Source of the DNA: Chromobotia macracanthus
Taxonomy: Eukaryota > Chordata > Actinopteri > Cypriniformes > Botiidae
Length of the DNA stretch: 64,000 nucleotides
Assembly (NCBI GenBank): GCA_036877525.1
Contig: JAZGTH010000063.1
Span: 1,598,501-1,662,500 of the forward strand
Direction: 5' to 3'
Shown: positions 38,101-53,100 of the stretch, in pieces
Numbering within the stretch: the first letter of the stretch is position 1
How the letters are laid out: each line of letters opens with the position of its first letter
The notes under the pieces: model-generated
Told to the model about the DNA's origin: nothing
The model's database searches: none
Seen by the model: the letters and a program-made list of their open reading frames with translations, nothing else
Made by a program: the position numbers and the translations under genes

Positions 38101-41100
38101 GTTGGTGACTAAGATAAATGCATTTTGTGGAAAAATATTTGTCTCTACTTGATCTGAAAGACGTCTACAATAAAACACTGCATTTACAATTATGATTTGT
38201 GTCAAACAACTAAAGCAACAAAGAACATTGGGGCAAAATGTTAAATGGTGGAATAAACAAGCTTGTCTGGGCCATTGGTATGCAGGAGATGCTGTAATCA
38301 CGTCCCACAATGCAAAGTAAACAGAGAAAGGTCAAATGATGGCCAGCAAGAGGCATAGAGTGATACGTTAGCTTGTGAATTGACAAAAAATTAATGCAAT
38401 AGCTTGATAACAGCAAATCATCCAAATCCTGAAAGAACGCAAACAATCACAGAATCTCTGCTGTTTTATAAATGCCAAAGTCATGTTTAGACATTTCTCT
38501 TGCTTTCAGAGCATCATTATGTGCACAACTGACATTAATTTATCAAACTGCCAATAAATTTCATGCTATTTAAAGTAAAATCAGCATCAGTCAATTACAT
38601 ATAAATATTACATTCCCCAAACACTAACTAGTACAGTATATGTGAAAACAAATTTCATAAACAAGCAAACACATAACATGTGAATGAGTGATGAAGGCAG
38701 AAACTGCCAATAAATTCTCCCAACATCTCAGGACAGACTGCACAAACATACAGCACATAACACGAGCGTAACACACTACAGATGCATGACACACACACTT
38801 CCTGAGATGATCTTCCACACATCCCAGAAGTCACAACTTCACTCACAAACAAACCGTAGACCATCACGCTCACCCAACACCAGTCAAAGAGCATGTTGAG
38901 GGTGTTCGTATGTCTACTGGCATAGAACGCTTGACTGCAGGACAGCATAGCCCTCCATCACCCCGACCAGCTCCCACTGGCCCAAAATTCTGCTCCACAT
39001 AACCTAAATTTAACATGAAAAATATTCTGATTGGCTTTGAAAGAGTCAAGTTGTTTTACTGTAAACAAACAAATTGCTTTTTTGTAAATAAAATAGCGTG
39101 TCTGGGCAAGTGTACAAAAAACTAAAGCCAGGATGTGAGACTCTGACCTAATTTCTTCCACACCTAATATCTCCCAATATAATACACACATGTAAACAGT
39201 TTGTATGTTTCGTCTTTAATTATCCCACATGCTGCGGTGCCTGAAAAGTCTGTAGACTAAAGACCTTGTTTTCTAGAAAGACTAACGAAGATCAATTAAC
39301 AGCCTGGAGGCTGAGCACTTCTTAAAAGACCCGAGTGTTTATAAATCACAATGAATCAGCACTCAAAGGCTAAGCAAACATAATGAGAATCATACTGATT
39401 CTCTGAGAGAAACCTTTGGACTTGTCTGCATATTCATGTCCTGTGTCTACTAGCGCGTGATTCCTCACAAGGTGTGTAATAATGTACCAGGTGTCATTAC
39501 AAAACTAAGCCTGCAAATTTTAAGTTGTTTTTTGTCCTACAGATCTCCATATGAGGTGACTTTGTGGTGTCCACAGCATTAAAATGTTCTTGAACAGAGG
39601 AACAAAACGAGCCAAAAGTAACTCAGGTTACTGTAAACAAGATCTTATTTACAGTTCTGAGATCAGTGAGTCAAGACTGTAAATAAAGAACTTTTACATG
39701 ATGCTCTGCAGGTACAGACTTGGTTTCTTTCTTGGTTCATGAGCCACTAAGAAACCAGAAACTTCATAAAAAGTACAAAGTCAGTCCTTCATCAACAGTT
39801 TGTCAGCATCCAGTACTGCATATCAACCAGCTGTCTGTATTTATTTCTGCCCAGTCAGTTCAGGTTGAGACCTTTCTGCCAACACAGAGGTTCTCCGACA
39901 GCACAGACACACCAGGGTCATCCCTAACTGGAACAGCATGAGAAGCAGACATGGCAGCAAGGCATCTGAGTGTGTTCTTCTGCCAAGACATCACTGAGAA
40001 CACTCACTCCCCAGCCGTGTGGTTCACTGCAGGGTGCTGAGAGTGCAGGGAATAGCTCACACAAATATACACGAGGATTTCATCACAGAAAGAAACTAAT
40101 GAAGTTAGAACAGCTCTGAATGCCAGCAGAACAGTAGCGTGGTTTTTGAAGGTGCTTCTTTCAGGTGATATCGGAACTGTATGAGTGGAGCTAACCTTAG
40201 CCACTTGTCTTTGGTTTACATGAGCAGACTGGATGTGGTTTAACTGTACTAAGCCTGCAAAACAAAGTCATTTATTTCTCCTGTTAAATGCAGAGTTTAT
40301 TGTTACCGCTGAGGGATCTGCCTGTCAGCTTTTTTTGTGTAAGGCTCTTTTGCTCTTACATAAAAATGGCAAATGTGAAACTGGACAACTTAAAAACAGG
40401 AAATTTAGGGGTTAGTGCAATAGCTTTCAGATGTCTCAGTGCAACAAGAGAGATCTGTGACTCTCTGGAACTTTTGAGTGGCAGGTGCATGATACTGAAG
40501 GAAAGAATGAACAACAGTCATGAAAACATGACTGATGATTTATTCCTATAACTAATTATTGAAGAATGTAACAGCAGGCATCAACATTACAGCTGCTCAT
40601 TGGTATCTGAACAAACCCCTGATCTCAAGTATTATTAAACAGGAACACATAACCCACCCAGCACTGTTTGTTTGTGCACAACACCTATGCAGCCTATGAG
40701 GAAAGGTGTTCTATTACTAGGTGAGCAGACTTTGTAAAGATACTGTACAAGATACCATTGTGGTGGCAAAATGTTGTTCTTCAGAACATAAAGACATCTA
40801 GTTCACTGTTGTGTCAGAGTTTCTAATAGAAGTACATTGTAATCTCACAGAATTTTATTTCCATTCCTGAACTGGGTAAACAATCTTCTCTCTGTGTGTT
40901 TGGGTCACTCTGACAAGGCAAGTTCATTTTTTATGTCCCATTTAAGATGGAGCTTGAGCAGGTGATGCAGCCATGGCAACTGGACATGAGGATCACCAGC
41001 ATGATTTTTTAATGATTACATCACATGTCCCCTGCGCACTGAATCACCAGACAGATCGAGAAGAATGAGCGCAAACAATAAAAAAAACAACAGTTGTGAG

Positions 41101-44100
41101 TCAGTTGTGTCTGCCTCCATGACAACAATAATATGGGTATGCAATGAATCTGTGCTGAAAGCCACAACTAGCGGCAGTCTTTTGGGTCTTTTCTTGTGTT
41201 TTGTTGTTCTCCTGCTTTACCACAGTAAACGAGAATTAGACCATATGACCACAACATTTACATACTACACGCTCAAACATGCCAATGGAAACAAACTGAT
41301 ACAACAAAACTCAACAATCGTTGGAGGGTGGTGTTTGTTGGTGTTTTGTTGTACCAGATGGCAAGAGGTAGAACGTGTGCCCGCCCCCCATTTTAATGTC
41401 CACTAATGCCAGTGCTCATGAGCTGGTAACCAGAATCTGACCTTCACTCTCACTTACCCGGTAAAAGGCCGTTGTCAGGGGCAGTAATGCAGTGGCAACA
41501 GTGTATTCCTCTGAGCTGGAGCAGTCCTGCGAGCAAACACACACACAGAGATGTTCGATGACATCACTCACTCAAAGAGTGCACAAAACATGACATCACT
41601 TGTCATTTTCACACATTATATAACCAAGTTATGACAATACATCACAGTACTGGTAGAGTGCCCATGCTTTATATTTGTCCTGTAATAAATATGGGTGAAC
41701 ACTTTATTAATATTCATAACATATTGGTGATGATGACACCTTTATGGTAAACACTGAAATCATCACTGTTTTAAACCAGGTTGGCCTCAAGTCACAGTTG
41801 GTTATTTGATTAACATCATGGTCAGAGGTATTAGAACTAAACCAACCATAACTTTTCAGACATATGCTTCTAATATGTTATATAATCAGACCATGACATA
41901 ACTGTCATGCTTTTCCAATTTTCAATTTATAAGTAATTTTTTATTTTACATTCCTAGCTGACATGATAGTGTCTCATTGACAAAACAGTGAAATCAAACC
42001 ATAGGTTGCATAAAAAGGTCTGTTTTGGGAGTGGCATATTATGTTTTATTGGAATTCGTGGAAATAGTCAAAGCCAGATGATTTTTTATCAAAAGAATAG
42101 CTTCAGATTTAAAGGCTCAAAAAAAATCCCTGATTCAAGATTTGTGGTAAAGGATGTTCCACAAAAGCACTTCAATAGAACATATTTAGAAATGATGAAG
42201 AAAAATTCCTGTTATGAAAGACAGATTTACAAATATGCATGTCAACAATAATCCACATGCTGCATTTCCTTGTTTAAGCAATGGTTTGCAGGAATGTGCT
42301 AGGAATGCACTTGAATATGTAAACCAACCATTATCTGTTTTCTTATCCTTGCATTAACATCTATATGTAACGACAGCACAAATGTAAAACATGAGTTTCT
42401 GCATGACTGAGCCCTCACGGATGGTGCAGCACAGCGCATTTCTCTCTCAGCTCTTTCAGGTTTGCCCGCAGGCTGTGGTGGAACACACAGGTTTGGAACG
42501 GAACCAGCTGATTCAGTTGCCGAGAGGAGGTGAAACATTCCTTCATTCTAAGCTTCTGCAGACAATTAAATCAATGGAAATGAACTCTGAGTAAAGTCTG
42601 TAATCATTTACAATCCAATAATTCCAGCAGCAGAAATTCAGAGACAGTTTTCCACTCTGACTTTTTTAAAAAAAGAAAACACTCACTATGAAAAATGTGA
42701 GTGGTGCAAAAATCACACAAATCTTGCCAACACAGTGTTAGGGCAGTGGGGGTGGTTGCCAGGGTGTTGCTAGGGAGTTTTTTAGCTTTTTTTCTAGTTT
42801 TTTTTTTTTTTTTTTTTTTAAGTTTTTTAGTTGCTACAGTAGTTGGATACTTAGTGGCACTAGTCAAAAAAGCTTACTTCCAATCGGTACGATATACTGA
42901 TCCCTAGATATAACTCAGGTCTTTCTACATTCTCAGCTATAGTGTGAAGAAAAGACAAGCAGTCAAAAGCTTCTGTCCAGTGTCATCTGTCTGCTGCTGC
43001 ATGTATCTTTACTCTCATATTGAGGACTGAGGGAGGATACTGTGTGCATGTGGCTCACCACAAACCATACTGTACGTGCTCAGCTACAAGTGTGAGCCAT
43101 CTCAATGATGAGTATAAAAGTGCACGTGAAATGTGACACGTCCTTCCCTATAGCTCACTCTGCTATGGTCTCCGCGGTCACATGATGTGACTCATCTGCG
43201 TCCTGTCTGACACATGTTGCCCCTGCACATCGCTCGCTCCGAGGCAGGAAGAGGCTACATGTCAACTTCCTGTAAGACAAAAACTTTATTCTGGGTACTT
43301 TCTAGGAATGGCTTAAAAACAGCTCATGTTGGAAGTCAAAATTTAGATGTGTGCAAACGAAAACTGTGTTCAACACAATGGGTATAAAAAACATAATTAG
43401 TCATGTATGCTACGATGAGAATCGCTACTTTTGAGGCTCAAATTTAGGATTTAAACAAACCTCAATCCGTAAATATTTAATTTGAGCAAATTTCACTCAC
43501 CCCGCACTGTTTGTGATAGGAATATAAATGATACCTAATCCAATCCCCACCCAAAACACCCTAGCAACCACCTAGCAACCCACAGAAAACCACAGCAACC
43601 ACATAGCAACACCCTAACAACCATACTCAAGCACTGTGTTTGCACTTTTCTCCAGACAAGCACCATTCACAGTTTTCAGACTGTAAATAAATGATGATGC
43701 TCTAATGATGGCCAGAGGTATGGTGATAGTGTAATAAACATTGTCCCATCTTTATCTATACCTTACTGAACCAATAAGCCTGAGCCAATCAGAAGTCCCG
43801 CTGCCCTTGTATTGTTTACCTGGCCTCATTGGAAGACACGGGGAAGCTGCACGTACTCAACATGGGAATGATGCACTACAAATCTTCCCAGCAGATTTAT
43901 TTTGGAGGCTTTCACAGCATTACGTACGTTCATCTATCCTGAGGCCACCACGTCAGATATCACCTACTGAACGGTCTTTCTCTATGGAGAATTTAACTGT
44001 AGGACATTGTTCGGGTGTTCACGATCAGCGGCGACAAAACAACGGCAGACAAATGAGGAAAAGAATTAAAATCAGCAGGTGCTCTTTAACACATAGTCCT

Positions 44101-47100
44101 GGAAAATGTGATCGTCTGAGAGAACCCAGCGTGCTGTCCAACAGATTATCTGTCAATCAAAAACCTAATTTTGAACATGGAGGTAACAAGTTTACTTTAA
44201 AGGGACAGTTCACCCAACAATGAAAGCATTAGTATAATGCTTTGTGTATGGAAAAACCATACACAGAACGCTCTACGTTTGAGACATAACTTCATTTATT
44301 ACACTTCATTGAAGATAAAGGTCATAGAGGTTTGGAACAACATGAGTATAGCTGTGTTTTATTATTGGGTGAGCTTTCCCTTTAAACTGAATGACGTCAG
44401 CACAGCTTCATTAAGAAGCTGCTGCCAGCAGCCTCTAGAATGAATGTGTGAAACTCAAATTCACTGGCCTTCACCCCCAGCACAGCATTAAGCAAATGTG
44501 TGACTGACAGGCAGGGTAAGTATTTGCAAGGGCCCCCCGTGGATAAAGCAGAGCCCATAACCCTGCTGCACAGGAAATGACTGGGATGCCACAGTGGATC
44601 TCCACATCACAGCACGCCAGAGCTCTGCTGGGTCTGCACAACATTTAGCTCCAGAACCAGCCACAGCTGGACACATCAGACTGCAGAACAAAACAAGATT
44701 CTGTAAATATGCCTATGAGACTCATTAATGAGCTTATGTTAAAACGATAAAGGCTTAACTTTTATTGCCTGGTGAGATAAGTACAGTTCAGGACAGTTCA
44801 TTACCTCGGGTACCAGTTTAGATTTTAAAATAACAGTTTGTTGACAGTAATTTTTAACATGAGAAACACATAAAGAATGCGCAACAAATGCGTGCATTAA
44901 CAGCTCGCTGATTTTCCGAGAAGTTGCGCAAAATTAGGCTATCTCCGCTGGGATTGCGAATTTCACGAAAGAAGGACGTGATGCTGCGAGTCGGTCTTCA
45001 CAAACCTGCCGACCTCAAACAGATGGAGTCCAGACGCCTGAGGTCATACTCATGTTTAGACAACAATTAAAATTGTGTACATATTATAACAAACACTTGG
45101 GCAAAAACAATAAATGCAGTCAAGTTACTATTTAACTATTTAAACTCTTGTTTAAACAAAAGTGTTGTGATGATTTGGAAAAAGGTCTAGGGCTGAAATA
45201 CACAAACCACTTAAGCCTGGGCGACAATATTTTGAATTTGCTGCTATCGCATATCTTTGCTGTTAAACAGAACAGAAGATTTGAATATGCATGACCTGGC
45301 AATTATCATTTTAATTCAACCAGAAATATCAATATCAGAAAATCAGACCACACCTCAAACATTCCAAGACCTGAAAGATGCCAACAGAGTGAACACAGTC
45401 TAATAAACTCATATCAGGTTTTTTACAGGCTCTTACAGTTTCTTCTGAGGAGATGTGACAATGTCATAGCTAAGCACAAACAAGAAACATACTGTATCTA
45501 AGTTGTGTTTAAAACGTCTGGTTAGCACGTCTGTGCAATTACGTCTCCAACAATATTTAGTGTCAATGTAACTAAAATCAGAACTCAATAACTTAAACTA
45601 TCACTAGCGTTTTTCTGTTATTCTGTTATATCTTGTAATCAGTTTGTTGGAGGTGATGCGAATACTCACAGTATATGAAAGCTATTAGTGGCTAATCTGC
45701 TATTTTTGTTTTGCGTAGCTCATCTGAGACAAATCCACTGATCTCAGCGCCACACAAAGATCCAAATCACGACAGAAGATGTAGAGATCTTTATTAATGC
45801 TTGTTGTCCTAAAACAACACAGCAGTGCTGTATCACCAAGAAACGCAACAGAAAAATGAGTAAAATATCATTGTGATGCTTGCCCAGAGTTGTGTTCATC
45901 ATGTGTACCTGTCAGGAACCTGAAAAGTTGTGAACATCTCCAACACCAAGTGCACATTCCACGGGTGATATCTGAATATCAGTTTTGCACGTGTTCCACA
46001 ACAAATGGTGCTCAGAATTATCTGATGTTATTGATTCACAACCTACATAAAACAGGGAAAAACTGCATTCAAAGTGTGAATATTGTTATTCTGAAATTAT
46101 TTGATGAAGAAACTGATGAAAACCTACGAAGAGACACATGGACTATCCAACATGCTTCTCACCTCCTGAAGATGATGCGCATCAGCTCAGGTCATGGAAC
46201 ACAGGTAATCTACAGTATTGTTTAATGAAGTGTGACCACAGCATGAAATCTGGCCCACAATGCAGTTTATTCTGCCTACTCAGTCAGGAAGACGTCACCT
46301 GACCAAACGTGTAAACTGATCAATCACTTATTTACTTGCTGCATATCTGAAATTACTGTTCTGTTGCAATAAATGTTACAAACACTGTCAATCCCAGCCA
46401 TTGGATCTTATGTGGAAGTGCTTATTGTAACGGCCTGGAAAACAGAAAATATGACACTGGGTCCTAGTGAACTGATGAAACATTTTCAACATGATTCCCA
46501 AAAACTTTATATTCACAGTCCAACAGATTATCTTTACATTTATATTTATGAACCGGACAGATGCTTTTATCCAAAGTGAGTTACAGTGCATACAAGCTAT
46601 ACATTTTTTACCAGTATGTGTGTTCCCTGGAAATCGAATCCACAACCTTTGCGCTGCTATTGCAAACCTTTACAGTTGAGCTACAGGAGCACAGATTGAA
46701 CAACAGTTTTGACAAAATTCTGCCACTTTAGAGAGTGACCGATGACATCAAAAATCACTTGCAGAGCTGCAGGCCATTTAAACCATGTTAACTTCATCCC
46801 TGTTTCATGTCAGGTTACAGTCTCTCCGTCCTTGAGCTGTTTCTGGAAGTCTGTATGAAATCACTTTAGCTCAATTCTGTCTCTCGTCTCGATTAACACA
46901 CGCTGATGTCTGACAACACATGCGTTTCATCTTTTAAACGCGGGTCATTGTAAACTTACAGCGTCTTTCAATGGGAAACACCACATGAATGAAATATAAC
47001 CTGGATATCAGATGACAACTCTACGAAACTCTCTAAAGTAATGTCGATTTTTCTTTCAAGTGTTTTCACAGGTTACAGCTCTGCTCGGCTGCAGATGTTG

Positions 47101-50100
47101 ACACCCGCGGCCCGAGCTGGTTTGTATTATTTGACTAAAGTATGCTGGGAATGTTCAGTGACTCCAGTGAAGCTGCGAGCTGTTTAAAAGCCACAGCATC
47201 ATTAAAATCCCCCCGACCATACTGACACGCAGCTGTAAAACATGAGGAACCAGCAGTGTGACCTGCTTTACTCTGTGATTAATGACCATATGACAGTTTA
47301 TAAGGAATGTGATGAACCAACACGAAATAAGTCATGGTGCACTATGACAAGCAGAAGACAAAGTTACACAAAGCCCAGAGCATTATAAAACCCATCAGAA
47401 GAGCCTTCTACAGGAAGTAGGAGACACTAAACGGCCTCACGGATATAATTCTAAATCAGACAAGTAAATACAGTTAACCATATTATTTCTTTAAAGTGTG
47501 ATAAAACACTAATCAGTCACGTGAAATACATCATACTGACTGCATGTGTGCACAGAGCTGGCTCAGAGATCTGGAAAGAACTGGAAAATTCTAGAACTCA
47601 AGCTGAGCTAAGACTAAAAGCAGCGTTTCAGTTTGCCCTGTCAGATATGTTTGTTTAGCAGAGAATAATGTGTTCTCATCTCCCACGTTCCCCTTCTAGA
47701 AAAACTCCAGGCTTTGTATTTAATGAATAACCCACCTGACGTCAGGAGATCTATCAGATGTTCCAGCAGGCAATATTTTAAATACTAAACAAAGAACTGC
47801 TGCTTCTACCTAAATGGTAGTTTGTGGTTTACTTTTAATACATGTTTAAGAGACTCTTGTCTGACACGCATAACTAACATTCTTCTCCTGCTAACCTGCA
47901 CTAGAACTCAGTGCTTCATATGCAGGACTTGATTGAACACTACACAGAACTGCGTCTGACTGCATACTGACAGTATTTACAGTTCTAGAAACATATTCAG
48001 TATTCAGTAACACACACATCAGTATGTCAATCACAATTCTTTAAAAGAGTCATTCTTTCACACTGGTCCTGACAGACAGATGTGTTACTATTTCTTGCCT
48101 TTGTTTTACATCATGGTATTGTTACATTTGGCTTTATTTAAAAAAACATTTTTTTTGTTTAGTTGCAGAACTTCTTGTCTAGTTGCATTACTTGATTAAC
48201 TGCTCTGGTATTTACCACTTGAATAATGTGCATTTTGTTTTAGTTTGCTAAGGAGATTATCTGGTAACAGTCTGGTGAGACCTGGCAACACCCACCTGAA
48301 GAGCGCAGTTCATCATGCGAACGATATGATCAAACTGCTGATGGTCCAGAATGGCTCGGTTCTGCTGCACATGGAGGCGGAGCTCTTCGGTTAGACAGTG
48401 ACACGCTGCTTTGCTTTTCAAGGCCCGAAGAGCCGCAGGGAGTGTCTGCAAAAACAGCGGCTTTAATGCATTACTAAAACACATGCTTTTCAAGTGCCTA
48501 AACCAGGCTGCTTATAGCTAGTATTTCCAGCCAAATCCAGCTAGTTGACCTTTGACCTACAGTTAACATTCCAGCGCGGGTGTTGTTGATGAGAGTTTGG
48601 GTCTAGACGGAGACAGCGTCCTCTGCTCAGGTTGATGGAGGTGACGTATTTACTGGCTCTCGGAAGCTGTTAAGCTGCGAGCGCAACACTTTTACAGTCG
48701 TAAAGGGATGCAGTATTGCACTGTACAACTTACAAATGAAAGTTAATGTGTGCAGGTAGCCGACTGCCATTCCAATGAAAACACACAGGGGATGGATTGC
48801 AAATAACAGCAGACTATGCGACGTTTCAAAACATCCCCTGTGAGTACATTTCCCTCTGCCACAGCTAATTTGCACACAGTTATTTAGCCTAAAAAATGTC
48901 AGGATGCTTTAGACAAACACCAGTGGTGGTGAATGTTAGAATAATATTAGTATTTGTGATAAGGGCAGGGAAATTAGGAGAGTATGTGTGACTGTTTGTT
49001 CACCCCTGTTCTACCTACGAGTTGCAGCTGGAGAGTTTTGCTTATCGCATTAAAAATGCAATCGCTAACGCAAGCTAATCTGCATGCTGCCTCCTTCCAG
49101 ATGTGCATGCAAATATTGGATCAGTGTTTCTGTCATCATCACCTTCTCGGTCTCCAGAGTCTTGTTGTCGAAGATAAAGCCGATACACGTCCGGACCACC
49201 TCCAACCTCCGGGCGCTGTTAAAAACCGAGCTGGCTTTGTCCATGATAGATGCTAAATAAACGAGGAAAACCAATGACAGATTTTACATTACATTTGCGC
49301 ATTTGGCAGACGCCTTTATCCAAAGCAACTTACAGTACATTCAAGTTTTTTACATTTTGTCAGTACATGTGCTCCCCTGGGAATCAAACCCACAACCTTT
49401 GCGCTGCTAACGCAATGCTCTACCAACTGAGCTACAGGAACACAAAACAAAACAGATGATGACAGAGTGATCGCATGATCACAAGGGGTTGTGTTACTGT
49501 GACTAAACCTCCTTAAAATTGCAATCCATAACATTTTTGGTTAAAAAAAATCAGTAACTGAGCAAGTCTTCTTGTCTTAGTGCTTGCAGTTTGTTCTTAC
49601 AGCACTTGTTTAGAATTTAAACTTGTTATGCATGTTATGAAAATAACCACAAGTAATCTGCAATCTTATGTTTCAAACAGAGGTGGCGATAGAGATGCAG
49701 AAGTTACACATTGCAGCTTTAACTTACAATTAAAAATACATTTAGTTGCTTTCATAAAATGACAAATTTAAGTTATCAATGATAAAAATGCATATTATCT
49801 ATAATAATAATCAAAACTAGATTTTTCATGAGTAATTCCTGCAGAGGTACACTCACCAACTGGGGGTCCTGCAGGCACCACACACTTCCTGTCTGGCCGG
49901 ATGCTGATGGGGGTGGAGTGCTGCTTGGCCAAGCCCTCCTGTATTAGTTCATCCACCCTCTCCTCCTCCAGCAAGGGGAAGGGCACCACATGCACCCGCA
50001 GATGCGAGCCTTCTGTGGGCCGAGGCACTTTCTGAAACGCCATGTGGGGGTTTGGGTTCTCCTGCATGCAAAACAAAACCCCTTAAAGTCAGAAGGAAAG

Positions 50101-53100
50101 AAAACACTGATGAAGTGCCTGAATAAAGTGCTATGAGAGATGTTGTGAGGTGCTCACATTTCTATAAAGCTGCTCGGACAGCTCCCTCAGGCGCCTCTGA
50201 AACTTGCCGGGGTTCTCCTCTTCCTCCTTAAAACACTCCACATCTAAGGCCACAAGCTAAAGAAGGCAAACGGGGCAGTTTAATGCAAAAACAAACAAAT
50301 GTGTGGTAAAATGTGCACAAGAAATCCCTCAATCTGTAATTGATTTAACATAACTCAGAACAATAGCTGGAGTTTACTCAGCTAAACTGAGTCATTCATA
50401 TATTATCTTCCTCTTGTGGAATGAACTTAGTTACTTAGTAGGAGAGTAAATATTTGCTCCGACAACGATTCAATCTGATTACTGTTGTTTACAGATTTCA
50501 CGAAGCCACAAATGACAATATGGTTTGCTTATGAATTTAATTTAAAAGATTTAAATGGCTTATTTTGGTAGAATTCATAACTATTCTCAAAAACATGCTG
50601 AAGACACCAACAAGAGATGCTCAAATGCACCTGGGCTGATCCAAGGCATGTGGGTTTGGTAAAGTTTTAAAAATAAAAATACAGGCTGTTCCAAAACCTA
50701 GCAGACTTTCCTGCAGTCTCCTGACTACACAGCACTGTCAGCATCCCACTGACAGGGTTTGCTCTGTGATAGTCACTGGCTGACCACATTCCTCCATGCA
50801 TATGAAAGTCTGCAATCAATTCACTCATTTTTCATTGTTAGATTAATTAGTAATCTATGTTAAAGAGATACTGCACCTCATCAAACAGATCACAGGCTCT
50901 GTATGGAGGACCCCGCTCAGACACAAAGCCTGCAAAGGCCATTCCATCCAACACCTTGGCCAGGAAGTCATTTTCTATCAGGCCCCGCTGGCCCAGGAAG
51001 GCAGCCTTTCAGAGAAAAGAGGGTCAGTGATTAGCACAAAGCAGCTCTGAACCACAAACTGCAGCATTTTCCATCCTGTCTGCATTAGTGCACTGCAGAC
51101 CTGACAGCCACATTTGATCCAAATGATGCAGAGAGATTTCTCTAAACAAAACAACTCAGAAGAAACGAACTGAGAGGTCTGTTATCTGTATCACCAGATA
51201 CATCAGTTGAGGTGGGCATGTGTTTATTCTGAACAGATGAAGTCATGGTCACGCTGGTTAATAAGGAGCGTTTAGCAGGGCAACAAGTAAAGCATTCCTG
51301 CTCTATAATCTGAGCCATGTGGGGTGCTTTAGGAGGGATGTACTGAGTTGTTGCCATGGAGATGTCGACCGACACAAACAAAAACAGGCAAAAATAACAC
51401 TTGCAAATGTAAATTGGATGCTTTTCATATGCCTCATTACAAAGATGTTTTGACGAGCTGAATCGTTTAAACAAACATGCACAGACACTGTCGACACGAA
51501 TGTGTGCATTTTTAACAAAGCACTGCAAAGCAAAGCGCAGACAAGAGATGCAAAGCTTACTGCTTCAGTGAGAGTATTCTTTCATCGCCTGCCGCGTTTA
51601 TAAGGAGACAGGTGTTTGTACAAGTGCAAGTGGCCTTATATTAAGACACACGATGCTGTTTTCAACCAGTCTACTGGAAATAAATCATAAATGTGTCATG
51701 TCTCACAGACTTTAAGGTGTGGAAGGTTTTTGAATAAACATATTTTGTTAAAACATGAAAGTTAAAAAAAATTGGAGAATTGAGTCCATGAATTATTATT
51801 ATTATAAAGAGTCAATGTTGTGTTAACAGACTCACGCAGCACCGCCACGCTTTTCTTTGAAACAATTTATAATATCAAGCAGATATACAGGCCTGTGACA
51901 TCATCAAGTTCATGAACGATCAGCATCTCTCTCACCTTGTGAAAGTGAATCACGGGTTCGGAATGGATGCGAATAAGCTGCAGACAGGACCTGTAGCCCT
52001 GGAAGAGTTGTGCAAACAAGTGCAGGAAGACGGCCCTCACCTCTTTATCCTGCAGAAGAACCACATGTAAGCCATACCAGATGAACATCTGAGGGTGCCA
52101 TGAGTCAGAGCGCAGATCTTCGCTCGTCTTAAAATAAACGCGTACGTGACGGGAGTGCAAACTCCTTTAACGAACACATTTTTTAGCTCCCCGAAGGCCC
52201 AATGAGAGACTTCCGTGCCATTCGTTCTGGAATTTTCCCTTTGCTATGTGAGGTTGCGATTGTAAAAGCACACAGATGCTGCAGGTTTTGGAGGTCTTAC
52301 CAGCAGTTTGAGGTTGGATGGAGCAGAACGAGGGGGAGGAAAGGCATTATCTGCTCCTTCCAGATCTGGGTGCAAAACCTGGAAGACAAAGAAGGTATTT
52401 ACAGTGAGGAACTATCCAGCTATCTGTGGGAAGGAGGTGATTGGTGCAAATATAGCTCATGGAATGTCTCCAGCATGAATTATCACTCAATCCTGTGCTA
52501 CAGACCAGCATTTTATAAACCGCAGATTAGACACTAAATTATTAAATCAGCTGGTATATTTATAGGTAAATTTCTTTACCTATAAATATATAATAATAGC
52601 AATAATAGCAATAATTGCCAATTTTACATTTTCTAAAGAAAAGGTGTTTAGTTGTTATTTCCTGTGCAAAACTGATTCCAGGATGCTGTGGGTGGTTGTC
52701 AAGGTGTTGCTATGTGATTTGTAGGGTGTTCTGGCATGGCTGCATACATGTAATTTTACTTGAATGGATCCTAGGGGCCAAACTAAAGATATATGACATC
52801 ATAATGTCTGTGCACAAATTATTTTTGAGCATTACTCACCATGGACAGTGCTTTTTGAGTATTGTACAAGAGGGGTTCGGGGAGCTGGGAGAGGTGGATA
52901 CACTCTGGAATCTTTATCGTTCCTCCATCGAGATCAGCAATGATCACATCAAGCTGTAAACAGAAACTCAATCAGAAATGACTGCATGAGTCACGGAACA
53001 GTTTTACCAGAATCTGAGCATCTGTTTTGAGGCAGTTTGAGAAATGTGTTTCTGTAAGACTCACCAGCTCCTGGATCTCACTCTGGAACATGGAGTGGAC

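Larger units (their letters stand above)
41527..48295 (-). other. sbf2 intron w13-w14, 6.8 kb
   Basis: The longest complete intron in the window. It contains two TTGCTAGG repeats, a T18 run near 42800, a family B MITE, a SINE (46557-46692), and a 160-codon + ORF (43741-44223) that I do not recognise. The rest is unremarkable. Confidence 0.65.

Noticed and set aside
41065..41406. 113-codon + ORF with a hydrophobic stretch beside exon w14
   Set aside because: No recognised family, no splice or promoter context, in an intron of the opposite-strand gene.
49284..49443. A functional tRNA-Ala gene
   Set aside because: Boxes A and B and the anticodon arm are tRNA-like, but the acceptor stem does not close, and the LINE-like tail and repeated copies mark it as a SINE.
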